Source: Pseudomonadota bacterium (GTDB lineage Bacteria > Pseudomonadota > Alphaproteobacteria > Reyranellales > Reyranellaceae). From it: DNA of 37,343 nucleotides. Under the pieces are notes generated by a model that was given only the letters and a program-made list of their open reading frames with translations, had not been told where the DNA came from and made no database searches. A program made the translations under genes and the position numbers. The DNA lies in contig JAIUOX010000045.1 in assembly GCA_020160955.1 (NCBI GenBank), positions 1 to 37,343 on the forward strand. The letters are read 5' to 3'. Below are positions 25,941-34,209 of the stretch, piece by piece (the first letter of the stretch is position 1; every line of letters begins with the position of its first letter).

Positions 25941-25980
25941 TGTCATCCCGAGCGCAGCGAGGGACCTTTCTTCCTCGCTG
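25941..25980. repeat. REP-like element (GTCATCCCGAGCGCAGCGAGGGACCT type) with hairpin
   Basis: Right after the stop of copy 2 lies TGTCATCCCGAGCGCAGCGA-GGGACCT (25941-25967). This widely scattered extragenic repeat in GC-rich bacteria would read VIPSAARDLS if translated. CAGCGAGG (25955-25962) pairs with CCTCGCTG (25973-25980), giving an 8-bp stem between two convergent genes, where it may stop transcription from either side. Confidence 0.65.
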
Positions 25981-25997
25981 ACGCGCAGGGAGGAAGG

Positions 25998-27707
25998 CTA
26001 GACCAGCGCGAAGCGGTCGACGTCGACCAGGCCCCGGTCGGTGATCCGCAGATGGGGGATCACCGGCAGGGCGAGGAACGCCATCTGCAGGAACGGCTCG
26101 TGCAGCGGCGTTCCCATCGCCGCCACGGCGGCGCGCAGGCGGCGCAGCCCCTGCTCCACGTCCTCGAACGGCCGGTCGCTCATCAGCCCGGCGACCGGCA
26201 GCGCCAGCTCGGCCGTCACCGTCCCGTCGACCACCGCGGCGAAGCCGCCGCGCAGCTCGATCAGCCGGTTCACCGCCGCCGCCATGTCGGCGTCGTTGCA
26301 GCCGATCACGCAGACGTTGTGGCTGTCGTGACCGATCGACGAGGCGATCGCGCCGCGCGCGATGCCGAAGCCCTTCACGAAGCCGCGGCCGACGCCGCCG
26401 CTGCCGCCGTGGCGCTCCAGCACGGCGATCTTCAGCACGTCGCGCGCCGGGTCGGCCACGCGCTCGCCGTCCCGCTCGGCGATCGCGACGGCAAGGCGAT
26501 CGGTCAGGATCTGGCCGGGCCGGATGCCGATCACCGGCGGCGCGGCGCCCGTCGCCGGCACGCGGAAGTTCGCGGCGCTCACCGGCCGCAGCTTCACCGA
26601 GTCGAGGCCGACCAGCGGCACGTCCGGCCGCGCCCGGAAGCGGTCCGGCGTGACCGGCGCGCCGCGGCAGATCACCGAGTGGACCCGGCAGGTCGCGAGG
26701 TCCTCCAGCAGGACGATGTCGGCGCGCTGGCCCGGCGCCACGAGGCCACGGTCGAACAGGCCGAAGTGCCGGGCGGCCGACCACGAGGCGGCACGGTAGG
26801 CGTCGAGCGGCCGGACGCCGCGCGCGATGGCGGCGCGGATGACGTGGTCGAGGTGGCCTTCCTCGGCGATGTCGAGCGGGTTGCGGTCGTCGGTGCACAG
26901 CGCGAGGAACGGCGCGCGGTCGGCGGTGATCAGCTCGGCCAGCGCGGCGAGGTCCTTGGACACCGTGCCCTCGCGCACGAGGATCTGCATGCCCTTGGCC
27001 AGCTTCTCGCGCGCCTCGCGGGCCGAGGTCGTCTCGTGGCAGTTGCGCACGCCGGCGGCGATGTAGGCATTGAGGTCGTACGACGACAGCAGCGGCGAGT
27101 GGCCGTCGATCGACACGTCGGAGAAGGCCGCGAGCTTGCGCAGCACGCCGGGATCCTTGGCCAGCACGCCCGGCACGTTCATGAACTCGGCCAGCCCCAG
27201 CACGTGCGGGTGATGCTTGAAGGGCAGCAGGTCCTCGGCCTCCAGCCGCGCCCCCGAGCTCTCGAGGTGGGTGGCCGGCACGCAGGACGACAGCTGCACG
27301 CGCAGGTCCATCACCGTGACCTCGGCACAGGCAAGGAAGAACTTCAGCCCCTCGACGCCCAGCACGTTGCAGATCTCGTGGGGGTCGCAGATCGCCGTCG
27401 TGGTGCCGCGCGGCACGACGCAGCGGTCGAACTCGAGCGGCGGGACCAGCGTCGATTCGCAGTGGACGTGGCTGTCGATGAAGCCCGGCACCGCGACCAG
27501 GCCGCTGCCGTCGATCTCGGTCGCGCCGCGGTAGGTCTCGTGGGTGCCGACGATGCGGTCGCCAGCGATGGCGATGTCGCCGGTGACGATCTCGCCCGAG
27601 GTCAGGTCGAGGATGCCGACCGATTTCACCACCAGGTCGGCCGGGGCCGAACCGCGCGCCTGGTCGATGATGTCGGCCAGGCGGGAAACGCTGAGAGGGT
27701 CCCTCAT
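25998..27707 (-). CDS. ade: Adenine deaminase
   Basis: 569 residues, close to the usual 570-600. Amidohydrolase fold: N-terminal beta-sandwich (LVVKSVGILDLTSGEIVTGDIAIAGDRIVG), metal-binding GFIDSHVHCES (His80, His82), RGTTTAICDPHEICNVLG, DGHSPLLSSYDLNAYIAAGVRNCHE, ALCTDDRNPLDI and a C-terminal domain with IASSIGHDSHNVCVIGCNDADM. These match the AdeC/Ade adenine deaminase family, converting adenine to hypoxanthine and ammonia in purine salvage or nitrogen supply. No Shine-Dalgarno sequence is visible before the ATG at 27707. Convergent with the copy-2 binding protein and divergent from the Bug protein. Confidence 0.92.
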   Translation of the reverse strand: MRDPLSVSRLADIIDQARGSAPADLVVKSVGILDLTSGEIVTGDIAIAGDRIVGTHETYRGATEIDGSGLVAVPGFIDSHVHCESTLVPPLEFDRCVVPRGTTTAICDPHEICNVLGVEGLKFFLACAEVTVMDLRVQLSSCVPATHLESSGARLEAEDLLPFKHHPHVLGLAEFMNVPGVLAKDPGVLRKLAAFSDVSIDGHSPLLSSYDLNAYIAAGVRNCHETTSAREAREKLAKGMQILVREGTVSKDLAALAELITADRAPFLALCTDDRNPLDIAEEGHLDHVIRAAIARGVRPLDAYRAASWSAARHFGLFDRGLVAPGQRADIVLLEDLATCRVHSVICRGAPVTPDRFRARPDVPLVGLDSVKLRPVSAANFRVPATGAAPPVIGIRPGQILTDRLAVAIAERDGERVADPARDVLKIAVLERHGGSGGVGRGFVKGFGIARGAIASSIGHDSHNVCVIGCNDADMAAAVNRLIELRGGFAAVVDGTVTAELALPVAGLMSDRPFEDVEQGLRRLRAAVAAMGTPLHEPFLQMAFLALPVIPHLRITDRGLVDVDRFALV

Positions 27708-27717
27708 GGACCAGAGA

Positions 27718-27731
27718 TAGGGCGCGCCCTA
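27718..27731. promoter_or_regulatory. 14-bp perfect palindrome upstream of ade
   Basis: TAGGGCGCGCCCTA is a perfect palindrome lying 11 bases before the adenine deaminase ATG, in the 134-base divergent region shared with the Bug-family gene. It could be an operator, but GC-rich palindromes also arise by chance in such DNA. The rest of this intergenic region shows only the GGGAGG ribosome site of the Bug gene. Confidence 0.3.
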
Positions 27732-27841
27732 CGCGGCGGCAACAGGACAGCCGCCGTTCGACGCGCGGTACGGGTCCGCCGGGACGACTTCCCCGGCCGA
27801 CCGGCCGGCCCTAGGGTGCCGGCGCTTCAAGGGAGGTTCCA

Positions 27842-28810
27842 ATGATCCAACGCCGCGCCTTCGCCGCCGCCACGCTGGCCACGCTCGCCCTGCCGACGCT
27901 CGTCCGCGCCCAGGGCAGCGCCAGCCAGCCCCGCCTCGTCGTGCCCTACGGGCCGGGCGGCTCGACCGACACCGCCGGCCGCGTGCTGGCCGAGCGGGTC
28001 TCGACCGACACCGGCAAGACCATCGTGGTCGAGAACCGGCCGGGCGGCGGCACCATGGTGGGCATGGTCAACGTCGCCAAGAGCAAGCCGGACGGCACCA
28101 GCCTGCTGCTGATGACGACCACGGCGGCGCTGCTGCCGGCGTTCGACATGCCGCTGCCGATCGACCCGCAGAAGGACCTCGCGCCGGTGGCCCAGCTGGC
28201 CGACATCCCGTGCGTGCTGGCGGTCAACGCGGCGAACCCGGCGAAGACCTTCCCCGAGTTCCTCGAGTGGGTGAAGGCGCAGCCCGGCCCGGTCCATTAC
28301 TCGACCTCGAGCACCGGCGGCCTGCCGCACCTGTGGGGCGAGCTGATCGCCACGCGCACCAACGGCAAGCTGCAGCACATCCCCTACAAGGCCGCGGCCG
28401 AGGCACTGCGCGACGCCGTCGCCGGCCACGTCCAGGTGTTCGTCGACACCACCACGCCGGTCGATGCCCAGATCCGCGCCGGCACGATGCGCGGCCTGAT
28501 CTGCGGCTCGCCCAAGCGCGTGCCCAACGTCGCCGACGTGCCGACCGCGGCCGAGCTCGGCATGCCCGAGCTGGAGGCCGCGGTGTACTTCGGCGTGGCG
28601 ACCACCGCCGGCACGCCGCCCGACGTGATCGCCGCCTGGAATGCCGCGATCAACGCCGCGCTCAAGGCCGACAGCGTCAAGGACCGGCTGACCGGGCTGG
28701 GCTACGTCACCACCGGCGGAACGCCGGAAGCCTACGGCCAGCGGCTGGCCGCCGAGACCGTGCGCTGGCGCAAGGTGATCAAGGACGCGAAGATCCCGGC
28801 ACCGACCTGA
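27842..28810 (+). CDS. Bug/TctC family tripartite tricarboxylate transporter substrate-binding protein
   Basis: 322 residues. N-terminal MIQRRAFAAATLATLALPTLVRAQ is a signal peptide with a twin-arginine-like start. Bug landmarks: VVPYGPGGSTDTAGRVLAERV, GKTIVVENRPGGGTMVG, TTTAALLPA, PVAQLADIPCVLAVN, YSTSSTGGLPHLWGEL, HIPYKAAAEALRDAVAGHVQVFVDT and ADVPTAAELGMPELE. Bug proteins are periplasmic solute receptors, mostly for carboxylates or aromatic acids, and are often encoded without a TctAB partner, as here. AGGGAGG precedes the ATG. The neighbouring CoA-transferase/monooxygenase group, which is convergent with it, suggests an organic acid ligand. Confidence 0.93.
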   Translation: MIQRRAFAAATLATLALPTLVRAQGSASQPRLVVPYGPGGSTDTAGRVLAERVSTDTGKTIVVENRPGGGTMVGMVNVAKSKPDGTSLLLMTTTAALLPAFDMPLPIDPQKDLAPVAQLADIPCVLAVNAANPAKTFPEFLEWVKAQPGPVHYSTSSTGGLPHLWGELIATRTNGKLQHIPYKAAAEALRDAVAGHVQVFVDTTTPVDAQIRAGTMRGLICGSPKRVPNVADVPTAAELGMPELEAAVYFGVATTAGTPPDVIAAWNAAINAALKADSVKDRLTGLGYVTTGGTPEAYGQRLAAETVRWRKVIKDAKIPAPT

Positions 28811-28839
28811 GGCGCCGAACTGAAGCCACGGCCTGATCG

Positions 28840-30018
28840 TCAGTCGAGGCCGTTGCCGCCGTACAGCCAGTCCATGGTGTCCAGCCACTGCGGCTGGCTC
28901 TTGGCACTCATCAGCGCGTTGCGCAGCGCGGCGTGCGGCCCGGCCGGGTGGTACACGTGGTCGCCCATGGCGCGCGACATCAGCTGCACGCGCGCGGTGC
29001 GCAGCACGCGGCGGTCGCGGTAGGTCCTGAGGCCGGCCTCGACCGACTCGGTGCGGTGCAGCGAGTCGGCGAGGCACACCGCGTCCTCCATCGCCATGCA
29101 GGCGCCCTGCGCCATGTACTGCAGCATCGGGTGGGCGGCGTCGCCGAGCAGCGCGACGCGGCCGTCGGTCCAGCGATCGGTCGGGTCGCGGTCGCACAGC
29201 ACCCACATCTTCCAGTCCTTGCCGTGCTCGATGATGCTGCGGGCGCGGGCGCAGACATGGCCGAAGCCCTGGCGCACCGTCTCGACCGGCACCGGCTGGC
29301 CGGCCACCGGCTCGGGCGCGTCGGTGTGGTAGGTGACGACGAGGTTGAACACCTTCCAGCCCGACAGCGGGTAATGGACGATGTGGCACTTCGGTCCCGC
29401 CCACAGCGTGGCGGCGTTCCAGCGCAGGTCCTCGGGCATCTGCTCGGTCGGGATCACCGAGCGATAGGTGGTGTGGCCCGAGACGCGCGGCTTGCCGTCG
29501 CCGACGACCTGGCGGCGCACGTTCGACCACAGCCCGTCGGCGCCGATCAGCGCGCGGCCGCGCAGGCTGGCGCCGCTCGCCAGCCGCGCCGTCACCGCCG
29601 TCTCCTCGAGGTCGTACCCCGTCACCTCGGCGCTGGTCCGCAGCTCGATCAGCGCGTGGTCGCGGCACGCCTTCAGCAGCACGCCGTGCAGGTCGCCGCG
29701 ATGGACCACGGCGTAGGGGTTGCCGAAGCGGGCGCGGAACGCCGCGCCGAGGTCGATGTGGGTGATCTCTCCGTCGGCCAGCGCATCCATCAGGCGCAGC
29801 TGGTCGATGTAGACCGCCATGCCGCGCGCCGCCTCGCCGACGCCCAGCCGGTCGAAGCAATGGAAGGCATTGGGGCCGAGCTGGATGCCGGCACCGATCT
29901 CGCCGAGCTGGCTGGCCTTCTCGAGCACCGTCGACGCCATGCCCTTCTGGGCGAGCGCCAGCGCCGCCGCCAGGCCGCCGATGCCGCCGCCGGCGACGAG
30001 GACCCTATCGGGGGCCAC
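28840..30018 (-). CDS. FAD-dependent monooxygenase (salicylate/3-hydroxybenzoate hydroxylase-like)
   Basis: 392 residues. Rossmann VLVAGGGIGGLAAALALAQKG (6-26), GEIGAGIQLGPNAFHCFDRLGV, DG motif GADGLWSNVRRQVVGD and GD motif VALLGDAAHPMLQYMAQGACMAMEDAVCLAD, all typical of class A hydroxylases such as NahG or 3-hydroxybenzoate 6-hydroxylase. It should insert one oxygen into a hydroxylated aromatic acid with NAD(P)H. The GTG at 30018 gives a normal N-terminus; the open frame extends upstream inside the CoA-transferase gene without conserved sequence. It overlaps the end of the CoA-transferase gene by 14 bases, so the two are coupled. Confidence 0.92.
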   Translation of the reverse strand: MAPDRVLVAGGGIGGLAAALALAQKGMASTVLEKASQLGEIGAGIQLGPNAFHCFDRLGVGEAARGMAVYIDQLRLMDALADGEITHIDLGAAFRARFGNPYAVVHRGDLHGVLLKACRDHALIELRTSAEVTGYDLEETAVTARLASGASLRGRALIGADGLWSNVRRQVVGDGKPRVSGHTTYRSVIPTEQMPEDLRWNAATLWAGPKCHIVHYPLSGWKVFNLVVTYHTDAPEPVAGQPVPVETVRQGFGHVCARARSIIEHGKDWKMWVLCDRDPTDRWTDGRVALLGDAAHPMLQYMAQGACMAMEDAVCLADSLHRTESVEAGLRTYRDRRVLRTARVQLMSRAMGDHVYHPAGPHAALRNALMSAKSQPQWLDTMDWLYGGNGLD

Positions 30019-31219
30019 CGACCACCTTGTCGTCGTGCAGCTTGCCGATCTCGCGCTCGCCGAGGCCGAGGATGCCGGACAGGATCTCGTCGGTATGCTG
30101 GCCCAGCGTCGGCGCGACGCGCGGCACCTCGCGCTCGAAGGCGCCGAACTGGAACGGCGTCGCGGCCACCGGGTAGCGGCCGATGCCGGGCTGGTCGAGG
30201 ATCGTGAACATCGGGTTGTCGAGCACGTGGGCACGGTCGTTGGCGAGCTCGCGGAAGGTCTGGTACGGCGCCCACAGCGCGCCGGCCTTCTTCAGCGCCG
30301 CGCCGACCTCGTCGGCGGTCTGCGCCGCGACCCACGGCTCGATCACGGCGCACAGCGCGGCCCGCGCCGTCCAGCGGCCGGCGTCGGTCTTGAGGTCGAC
30401 GCCCTGCTCCGCCTCGATGCGCCGGAACGCCTCGACGAAACCGCCGGCGCTGGCCAGCGCGTCGACGTGGCGGTCCGAGAAGATGCAGATCATGACGTGG
30501 CGGCCGTCCTTGGTGCGGAAGTCGCGGCCGAAGGTGCCGAAGATCTCGTTGCCGAAACGCGGCCGGTCGACCGCGTTGACCGCCGCCTCGCCGATGTAGC
30601 CGAGCGCCGAGGTCGCGGCGAGCGCCATGTCCTGCAGCGGCAGCACGATACGCTGGCCCTGCCCGGTGCGGCTGCGGTGCCGCTCGGCCGCGACGATCGC
30701 CAGCGCGCCGGCATAGGCGGTGGCGAGGTCCCACGGCGGCGCCACGGCGTTGACCGGCCCGCCGTGGCCGACCGGGCCGGTGACCATCGGGAAGCCGGTG
30801 ATGGCGTTCACCGTGTAGTCGACGTGGGCGCTGCCGTCGCGCGCGCCGACGATGTTGAGCGCGATCAGGTCGGCGCGCTTCTTCGCCAGCTCCTCGTAGG
30901 AGAGCCAGCCGCGCGCCGGCATGTTGGTCGCGAAGATGCCGTTGCCCTCGCCCGGCGCGGTGATCAGCGCGGTCAGGAGTTCGCGGCCGCGCGGGCTGCG
31001 CAGGTCGACGGCGATCGACCGCTTGCCCTTGTTCAGGCCGGCCCAGTAGATCGACGCGCCGTCCTTCGTGACCGGCCAGCGGTCGCTGTCGAGGCCGCCA
31101 TGGATGTCGTCGAAGCGGATCACGTCGGCGCCGAGTTGCGCCAACGTCATGCCGCCCAGCGGCGCGGCGATGAATGCCGAGCCTTCGACGATGCGAAGGC
31201 CGGCCAGGATGCCCGTCAT
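30005..31219 (-). CDS. Family III CoA-transferase (CaiB/BaiF type)
   Basis: 404 residues. Family III pattern: LAGLRIVEGSAFIAAPLGGMTLAQLGADVIRFD, WAGLNKGKRSIAVDLRSPRGRELL, RADLIALNIVGARDGS, NAITGFPMVTGP, and PPWDLATAYAGALAIVAAE with Asp164 as the predicted catalytic acid that forms the mixed anhydride. RTGQGQRIVLPLQDMALAATSALG, FGTFGRDFRTKDGRHVMICIF and the C-terminal LGQHTDEIL are also typical. It moves CoA between carboxylic acids, for example onto an aromatic or short acid. Coupled with the downstream FAD monooxygenase; the Old Yellow Enzyme gene lies 61 bases upstream on the same strand. Confidence 0.92.
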   Translation of the reverse strand: MTGILAGLRIVEGSAFIAAPLGGMTLAQLGADVIRFDDIHGGLDSDRWPVTKDGASIYWAGLNKGKRSIAVDLRSPRGRELLTALITAPGEGNGIFATNMPARGWLSYEELAKKRADLIALNIVGARDGSAHVDYTVNAITGFPMVTGPVGHGGPVNAVAPPWDLATAYAGALAIVAAERHRSRTGQGQRIVLPLQDMALAATSALGYIGEAAVNAVDRPRFGNEIFGTFGRDFRTKDGRHVMICIFSDRHVDALASAGGFVEAFRRIEAEQGVDLKTDAGRWTARAALCAVIEPWVAAQTADEVGAALKKAGALWAPYQTFRELANDRAHVLDNPMFTILDQPGIGRYPVAATPFQFGAFEREVPRVAPTLGQHTDEILSGILGLGEREIGKLHDDKVVGGPR

Positions 31220-31236
31220 GTCTCGCGTTTCCCGTT

Positions 31237-31260
31237 GTCTTGTTCGTCGTCTTGTTCGTC
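31237..31260. repeat. Two copies of a 12-base tandem repeat in the OYE/CoA-transferase spacer
   Basis: GTCTTGTTCGTC occurs twice head to tail, followed by related TTGCTTGCTTC sequence. It fills most of the 61-base gap and is unusually T-rich on the plus strand for this DNA. Confidence 0.6.
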
Positions 31261-31280
31261 TTGCTTGCTTCTTCGTCAGT

Positions 31281-32408
31281 CTACTTCTTGAGGCCGACCA
31301 GATTGTTCTTCCGCTTCTCCAGCCACCAGCCGTATTCCGGCGTCCACATCCCGAAGTCGCCGTCGCAGCCCAGTTCCTGCGCCGCGTGCAGCGCCCAGAA
31401 CGGATCGTAGAGCGCCTGCCGGCCGATCGCGATCAGGTCGGCGTCGCCGGCCTGCAGGATCGCCTCGGCCTGCGGCCCGTCAAGGATCAGGCCGACCGCC
31501 ATGGTCGAGATCTCGGCCTGGCGCTTGACCGCCGCCGAGAACGGCACCTGGAAGCCCAGCGACCGCTTGACCGGCAGCGCCGTCGACACGCCGGTCAGGC
31601 CGCCCGACGACACGTCGACCACGTCGATGCCCAGCGCCTTCAGTTCCTTGGCATAGGCCACCGTGTCGTCGACGTCCCAGCCACCGGCGCCGTCGACCGC
31701 CGAGACGCGGATGAACATCGGCTTGTGCTCGGGCCAGTTGTCGCGCACCGCCTTCGCCGCGGCGAGCGGGAAGCGCATGCGGCCGGCGCGGTCGCCGCCG
31801 TACTGGTCGTTGCGCGTGTTGCTGAGCGGCGACAGGAACTGCGCCAGCAGGTAGCCGTGCGCGCCGTGGATCTCGATCACGTCGTAGCCCGCGGCATCGG
31901 CGCGCCGCGCCGCCTCGCCGAACTTCTTCACGAGGTCCTCGATCTCCCTGGCCTCGAGCTGGTGCGGCACCATCCAGCCATCGGCGGCGGCCAGCGCCGA
32001 CGGGCCGACCACTTCCCAGCGCTGCCAGTTGGCGCCGGCCGGGCCCAGCTCGCCGGGCTTGTCGAAGGCGCGCGGGGTCGAGCCCTTGCGGCCCGAGTGG
32101 GTGATCTGGGTCGCCGCCAGGGCGCCCTCCTGCTTGAGGAAGCGGACCAGCCGCTTGTGGCCCTCGACCTGGCTGTCATGCCACATGCCGAGGTCGCCCT
32201 GGGTGACCCGGCCGCGCGGCTCGACGGCGCAGTTCTCGGTGAACACCGTGCCGAACTTGCCGAGCGCGAACTTGCCGAGGTGGACCAGGTGGTAGTCGTT
32301 CACCAGCCCGTCCGTGGCGCGGTACTGCACCATCGGCGAGACCACGCAGCGGTTGGGGGCGGTCACGCCGCGCATCGTGAAGGGCGTGAAGAGAAGCGGC
32401 TTTTGCAA
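31281..32408 (-). CDS. Old Yellow Enzyme family NADH:flavin oxidoreductase (YqjM/NamA branch)
   Basis: 375 residues. OYE barrel with LLFTPFTMRGVTAPNRCVVSPMVQY (from about residue 5), TQITHSGRKG, PHQLEAREIEDLVKKFGEAARRADAAGYDVIEIHGAHGYLLAQFLSP, NTRNDQYGG and RMRFPLAAAKAVR. The HGAH pair binds the substrate carbonyl or nitro group. Members reduce activated C=C bonds using FMN and NAD(P)H. The position that is Cys in YqjM (PMCMY) and Thr in classical OYEs is Val27 here (PMVQY). The start is a TTG (32406-32408), which restores the normal N-terminus; no ATG lies ahead. Divergent from the D-aminoacylase-like gene. Confidence 0.9.
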   Translation of the reverse strand: MQKPLLFTPFTMRGVTAPNRCVVSPMVQYRATDGLVNDYHLVHLGKFALGKFGTVFTENCAVEPRGRVTQGDLGMWHDSQVEGHKRLVRFLKQEGALAATQITHSGRKGSTPRAFDKPGELGPAGANWQRWEVVGPSALAAADGWMVPHQLEAREIEDLVKKFGEAARRADAAGYDVIEIHGAHGYLLAQFLSPLSNTRNDQYGGDRAGRMRFPLAAAKAVRDNWPEHKPMFIRVSAVDGAGGWDVDDTVAYAKELKALGIDVVDVSSGGLTGVSTALPVKRSLGFQVPFSAAVKRQAEISTMAVGLILDGPQAEAILQAGDADLIAIGRQALYDPFWALHAAQELGCDGDFGMWTPEYGWWLEKRKNNLVGLKK

Positions 32409-32450
32409 AGGTCGGTCCCCCGTCCGGGATGGCTGGATCGACCCCGAACA

Positions 32451-32479
32451 TAGACCGCCCGGCGGGCCGGGCCTATCCT
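32451..32479 (+). promoter_or_regulatory. Possible promoter giving a leaderless transcript for the D-aminoacylase-like gene
   Basis: TAGACC (32451-32456) and TATCCT (32474-32479) are 17 bases apart and match the sigma-70 consensus at 4/6 each. The ATG at 32486 is only 6 bases after the -10, and no ribosome site is seen, so transcription could start at or next to the initiator codon. Confidence 0.35.
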
Positions 32480-32485
32480 CGGGGC

Positions 32486-34189
32486 ATGTATGACCTCGTT
32501 CTCCGAAATGGAACCGTGATCGATGGCTCGGGCGCCGCGCGCCGGGTCGCCGACGTCGCCGTGCAGGACGGCAAGATCGCCGCCGTGGGCGAGGCCCTCG
32601 GGCCGGGCAAGCGCGAGATCGACGCCGCCGGCCTGCTGGTCACGCCGGGCTTCGTCGACATCCACACCCACTACGACGGCCAGGCGACCTGGGACGCCGA
32701 CGTCACGCCGTCGTCGTGGCACGGCGTCACGACCACGGTGTTCGGCAATTGCGGCGTCGGCTTCGCGCCGGTGCGGCCGGGCCAGTCGTCCTACCTGATC
32801 AACCTGATGGAAGGCGTCGAGGACATCCCGGGCACTGTCCTGAGCGAGGGCGTGAAGTTCGACTGGGAATCGTTCGACGACTACCTGTCGGCGCTCGACC
32901 GCATGCGCCGCACCGTCGACGTGGCGGCCCAGCTGCCGCACGGCGCGCTGCGCTTCTACGTGATGGGCGAGCGCGGCGCCGACCATGCCGAGGTGCCGAC
33001 CGAGGCCGAGATCGCCGAGATGGCCCGCCTCACCGAGGAGGCGCTGCGCGACGGCGCGCTCGGCTTCACGACCTCGCGCACCACCAAGCACCGGGCGCGC
33101 GACGGCCGCTTCACGCCGTCGCTCAGCGCCCGCGAGGCCGAGCTGCTGGGCATCGCCGAGGGCATGCGGCGCGCCGGCCGCGGCGTGCTGCAGGTCAACT
33201 CCGACTTCGGCCCCGGCGAGTTCGAGGCGCTCGACGCCGCCGCCAAGGTCGCCGGCCGGCCGCTGTCCTGCCTGCTGGTGCAGGTCGACGCCAAGCCGAC
33301 CCTGTGGCGCGAGACGCTCGACCAGATCCACGCGGTGCGCCGCGAGGGCCGCAGCGCCAACGCCCAGGTCGGCAGCCGGGCGATCGGCGTGATCATGGGG
33401 CTGGAGACCACCGCCCACCCGTTCGCCGCCCATCCCGCCTGGCTCGCGATGCGCGCCCTCTCCCCCGCCGAGCGCTACCAGAGGCTGGCGGGCGACGCCG
33501 AGCTGCGCCGCCGCTTGCTCGAGGAGCCGACCGGCGACGGGCCGCGCGCCTTCATGGCCGAGGCCTTCCACAAGATGTTCCCGATCGGCGAGCGGCCCGA
33601 CTACGAGCCCGAGGCCGGTAACTCGATCGCCGCCTTGGCCAAGCGGAGCGGGCGGACGCCGCAGGCGGTGGGGCTCGACGAGATGATGGCGCGCGGCGGC
33701 AAGGGCCTGCTGATGCTGCCGTTCGAGAACTACAGCCAGGGCGACCTCGGCGTGGTCCACGACATGATCACCGACCCGGCGACCGTGCTGGGCGTGGCCG
33801 ATGGCGGCGCCCATGTCGGCGTGATCTGCGACGCCTCCTCGCCGACCTCGCTGCTCACCCTGTGGGGCCGCGACCGCACCCGGGGGCCGAAGCTGCCGCT
33901 CGAGTTCCTGGTCGCCAAGCAGACCCGCGGCACCGCCGAGGCCTACGGCCTGCTCGACCGCGGCCTGCTGGTGCCGGGCCTCAAGGCCGACATCAACGTC
34001 ATCGACTTCGAGGCGCTGACGCTCAAGCGGCCCGAGGTGGTGTACGACCTGCCGGCCGGCGGCCGGCGGCTGGTGCAGCGCGCCGAGGGCTACCGCCACG
34101 TCTTCAACGCCGGCGTCGAGACGCTGCGCGACGACCAACTCACAGGCGAGCGGCCGGGCCGGCTGGTGCGCGGCGGCCGGGGCGTCTAG
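32486..34189 (+). CDS. D-aminoacylase-like / N-acyl-D-amino-acid deacylase family amidohydrolase
   Basis: 567 residues. Composite-domain amidohydrolase: YDLVLRNGTVIDGSGAARRVADVAVQDGKIAAVG, then metal-binding GFVDIHTHYDGQ (His60, His62), TTVFGNCGVGFAP with the conserved Cys of D-aminoacylases, GALGFTTSRT, GGAHVGVICDASSPT with the late Asp/His part and LDRGLLVPGLKADINVIDFEAL near the end. The family removes N-acyl groups from D-amino acids or related amides. ATG at 32486 chosen because the protein starts exactly at the conserved beta strand; the open frame from 32429 adds unrelated residues. The downstream membrane-protein gene is 20 bases away. Confidence 0.9.
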   Translation: MYDLVLRNGTVIDGSGAARRVADVAVQDGKIAAVGEALGPGKREIDAAGLLVTPGFVDIHTHYDGQATWDADVTPSSWHGVTTTVFGNCGVGFAPVRPGQSSYLINLMEGVEDIPGTVLSEGVKFDWESFDDYLSALDRMRRTVDVAAQLPHGALRFYVMGERGADHAEVPTEAEIAEMARLTEEALRDGALGFTTSRTTKHRARDGRFTPSLSAREAELLGIAEGMRRAGRGVLQVNSDFGPGEFEALDAAAKVAGRPLSCLLVQVDAKPTLWRETLDQIHAVRREGRSANAQVGSRAIGVIMGLETTAHPFAAHPAWLAMRALSPAERYQRLAGDAELRRRLLEEPTGDGPRAFMAEAFHKMFPIGERPDYEPEAGNSIAALAKRSGRTPQAVGLDEMMARGGKGLLMLPFENYSQGDLGVVHDMITDPATVLGVADGGAHVGVICDASSPTSLLTLWGRDRTRGPKLPLEFLVAKQTRGTAEAYGLLDRGLLVPGLKADINVIDFEALTLKRPEVVYDLPAGGRRLVQRAEGYRHVFNAGVETLRDDQLTGERPGRLVRGGRGV

Positions 34190-34209
34190 GGTCGCAGCCG
34201 CGACCCGCC

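Noticed and set aside
23176..26001. A 941-codon open frame on the plus strand spanning both binding-protein genes
   Set aside because: It is an alternate frame kept open by extreme G/C third positions; it is rich in Arg, Gly and Pro with no domain, and the two family-5 binding proteins explain the DNA.
31237..31280. T-rich repeats considered as a CRISPR fragment or a terminator
   Set aside because: Only two 12-base units with no spacers, and no stem-loop is formed.
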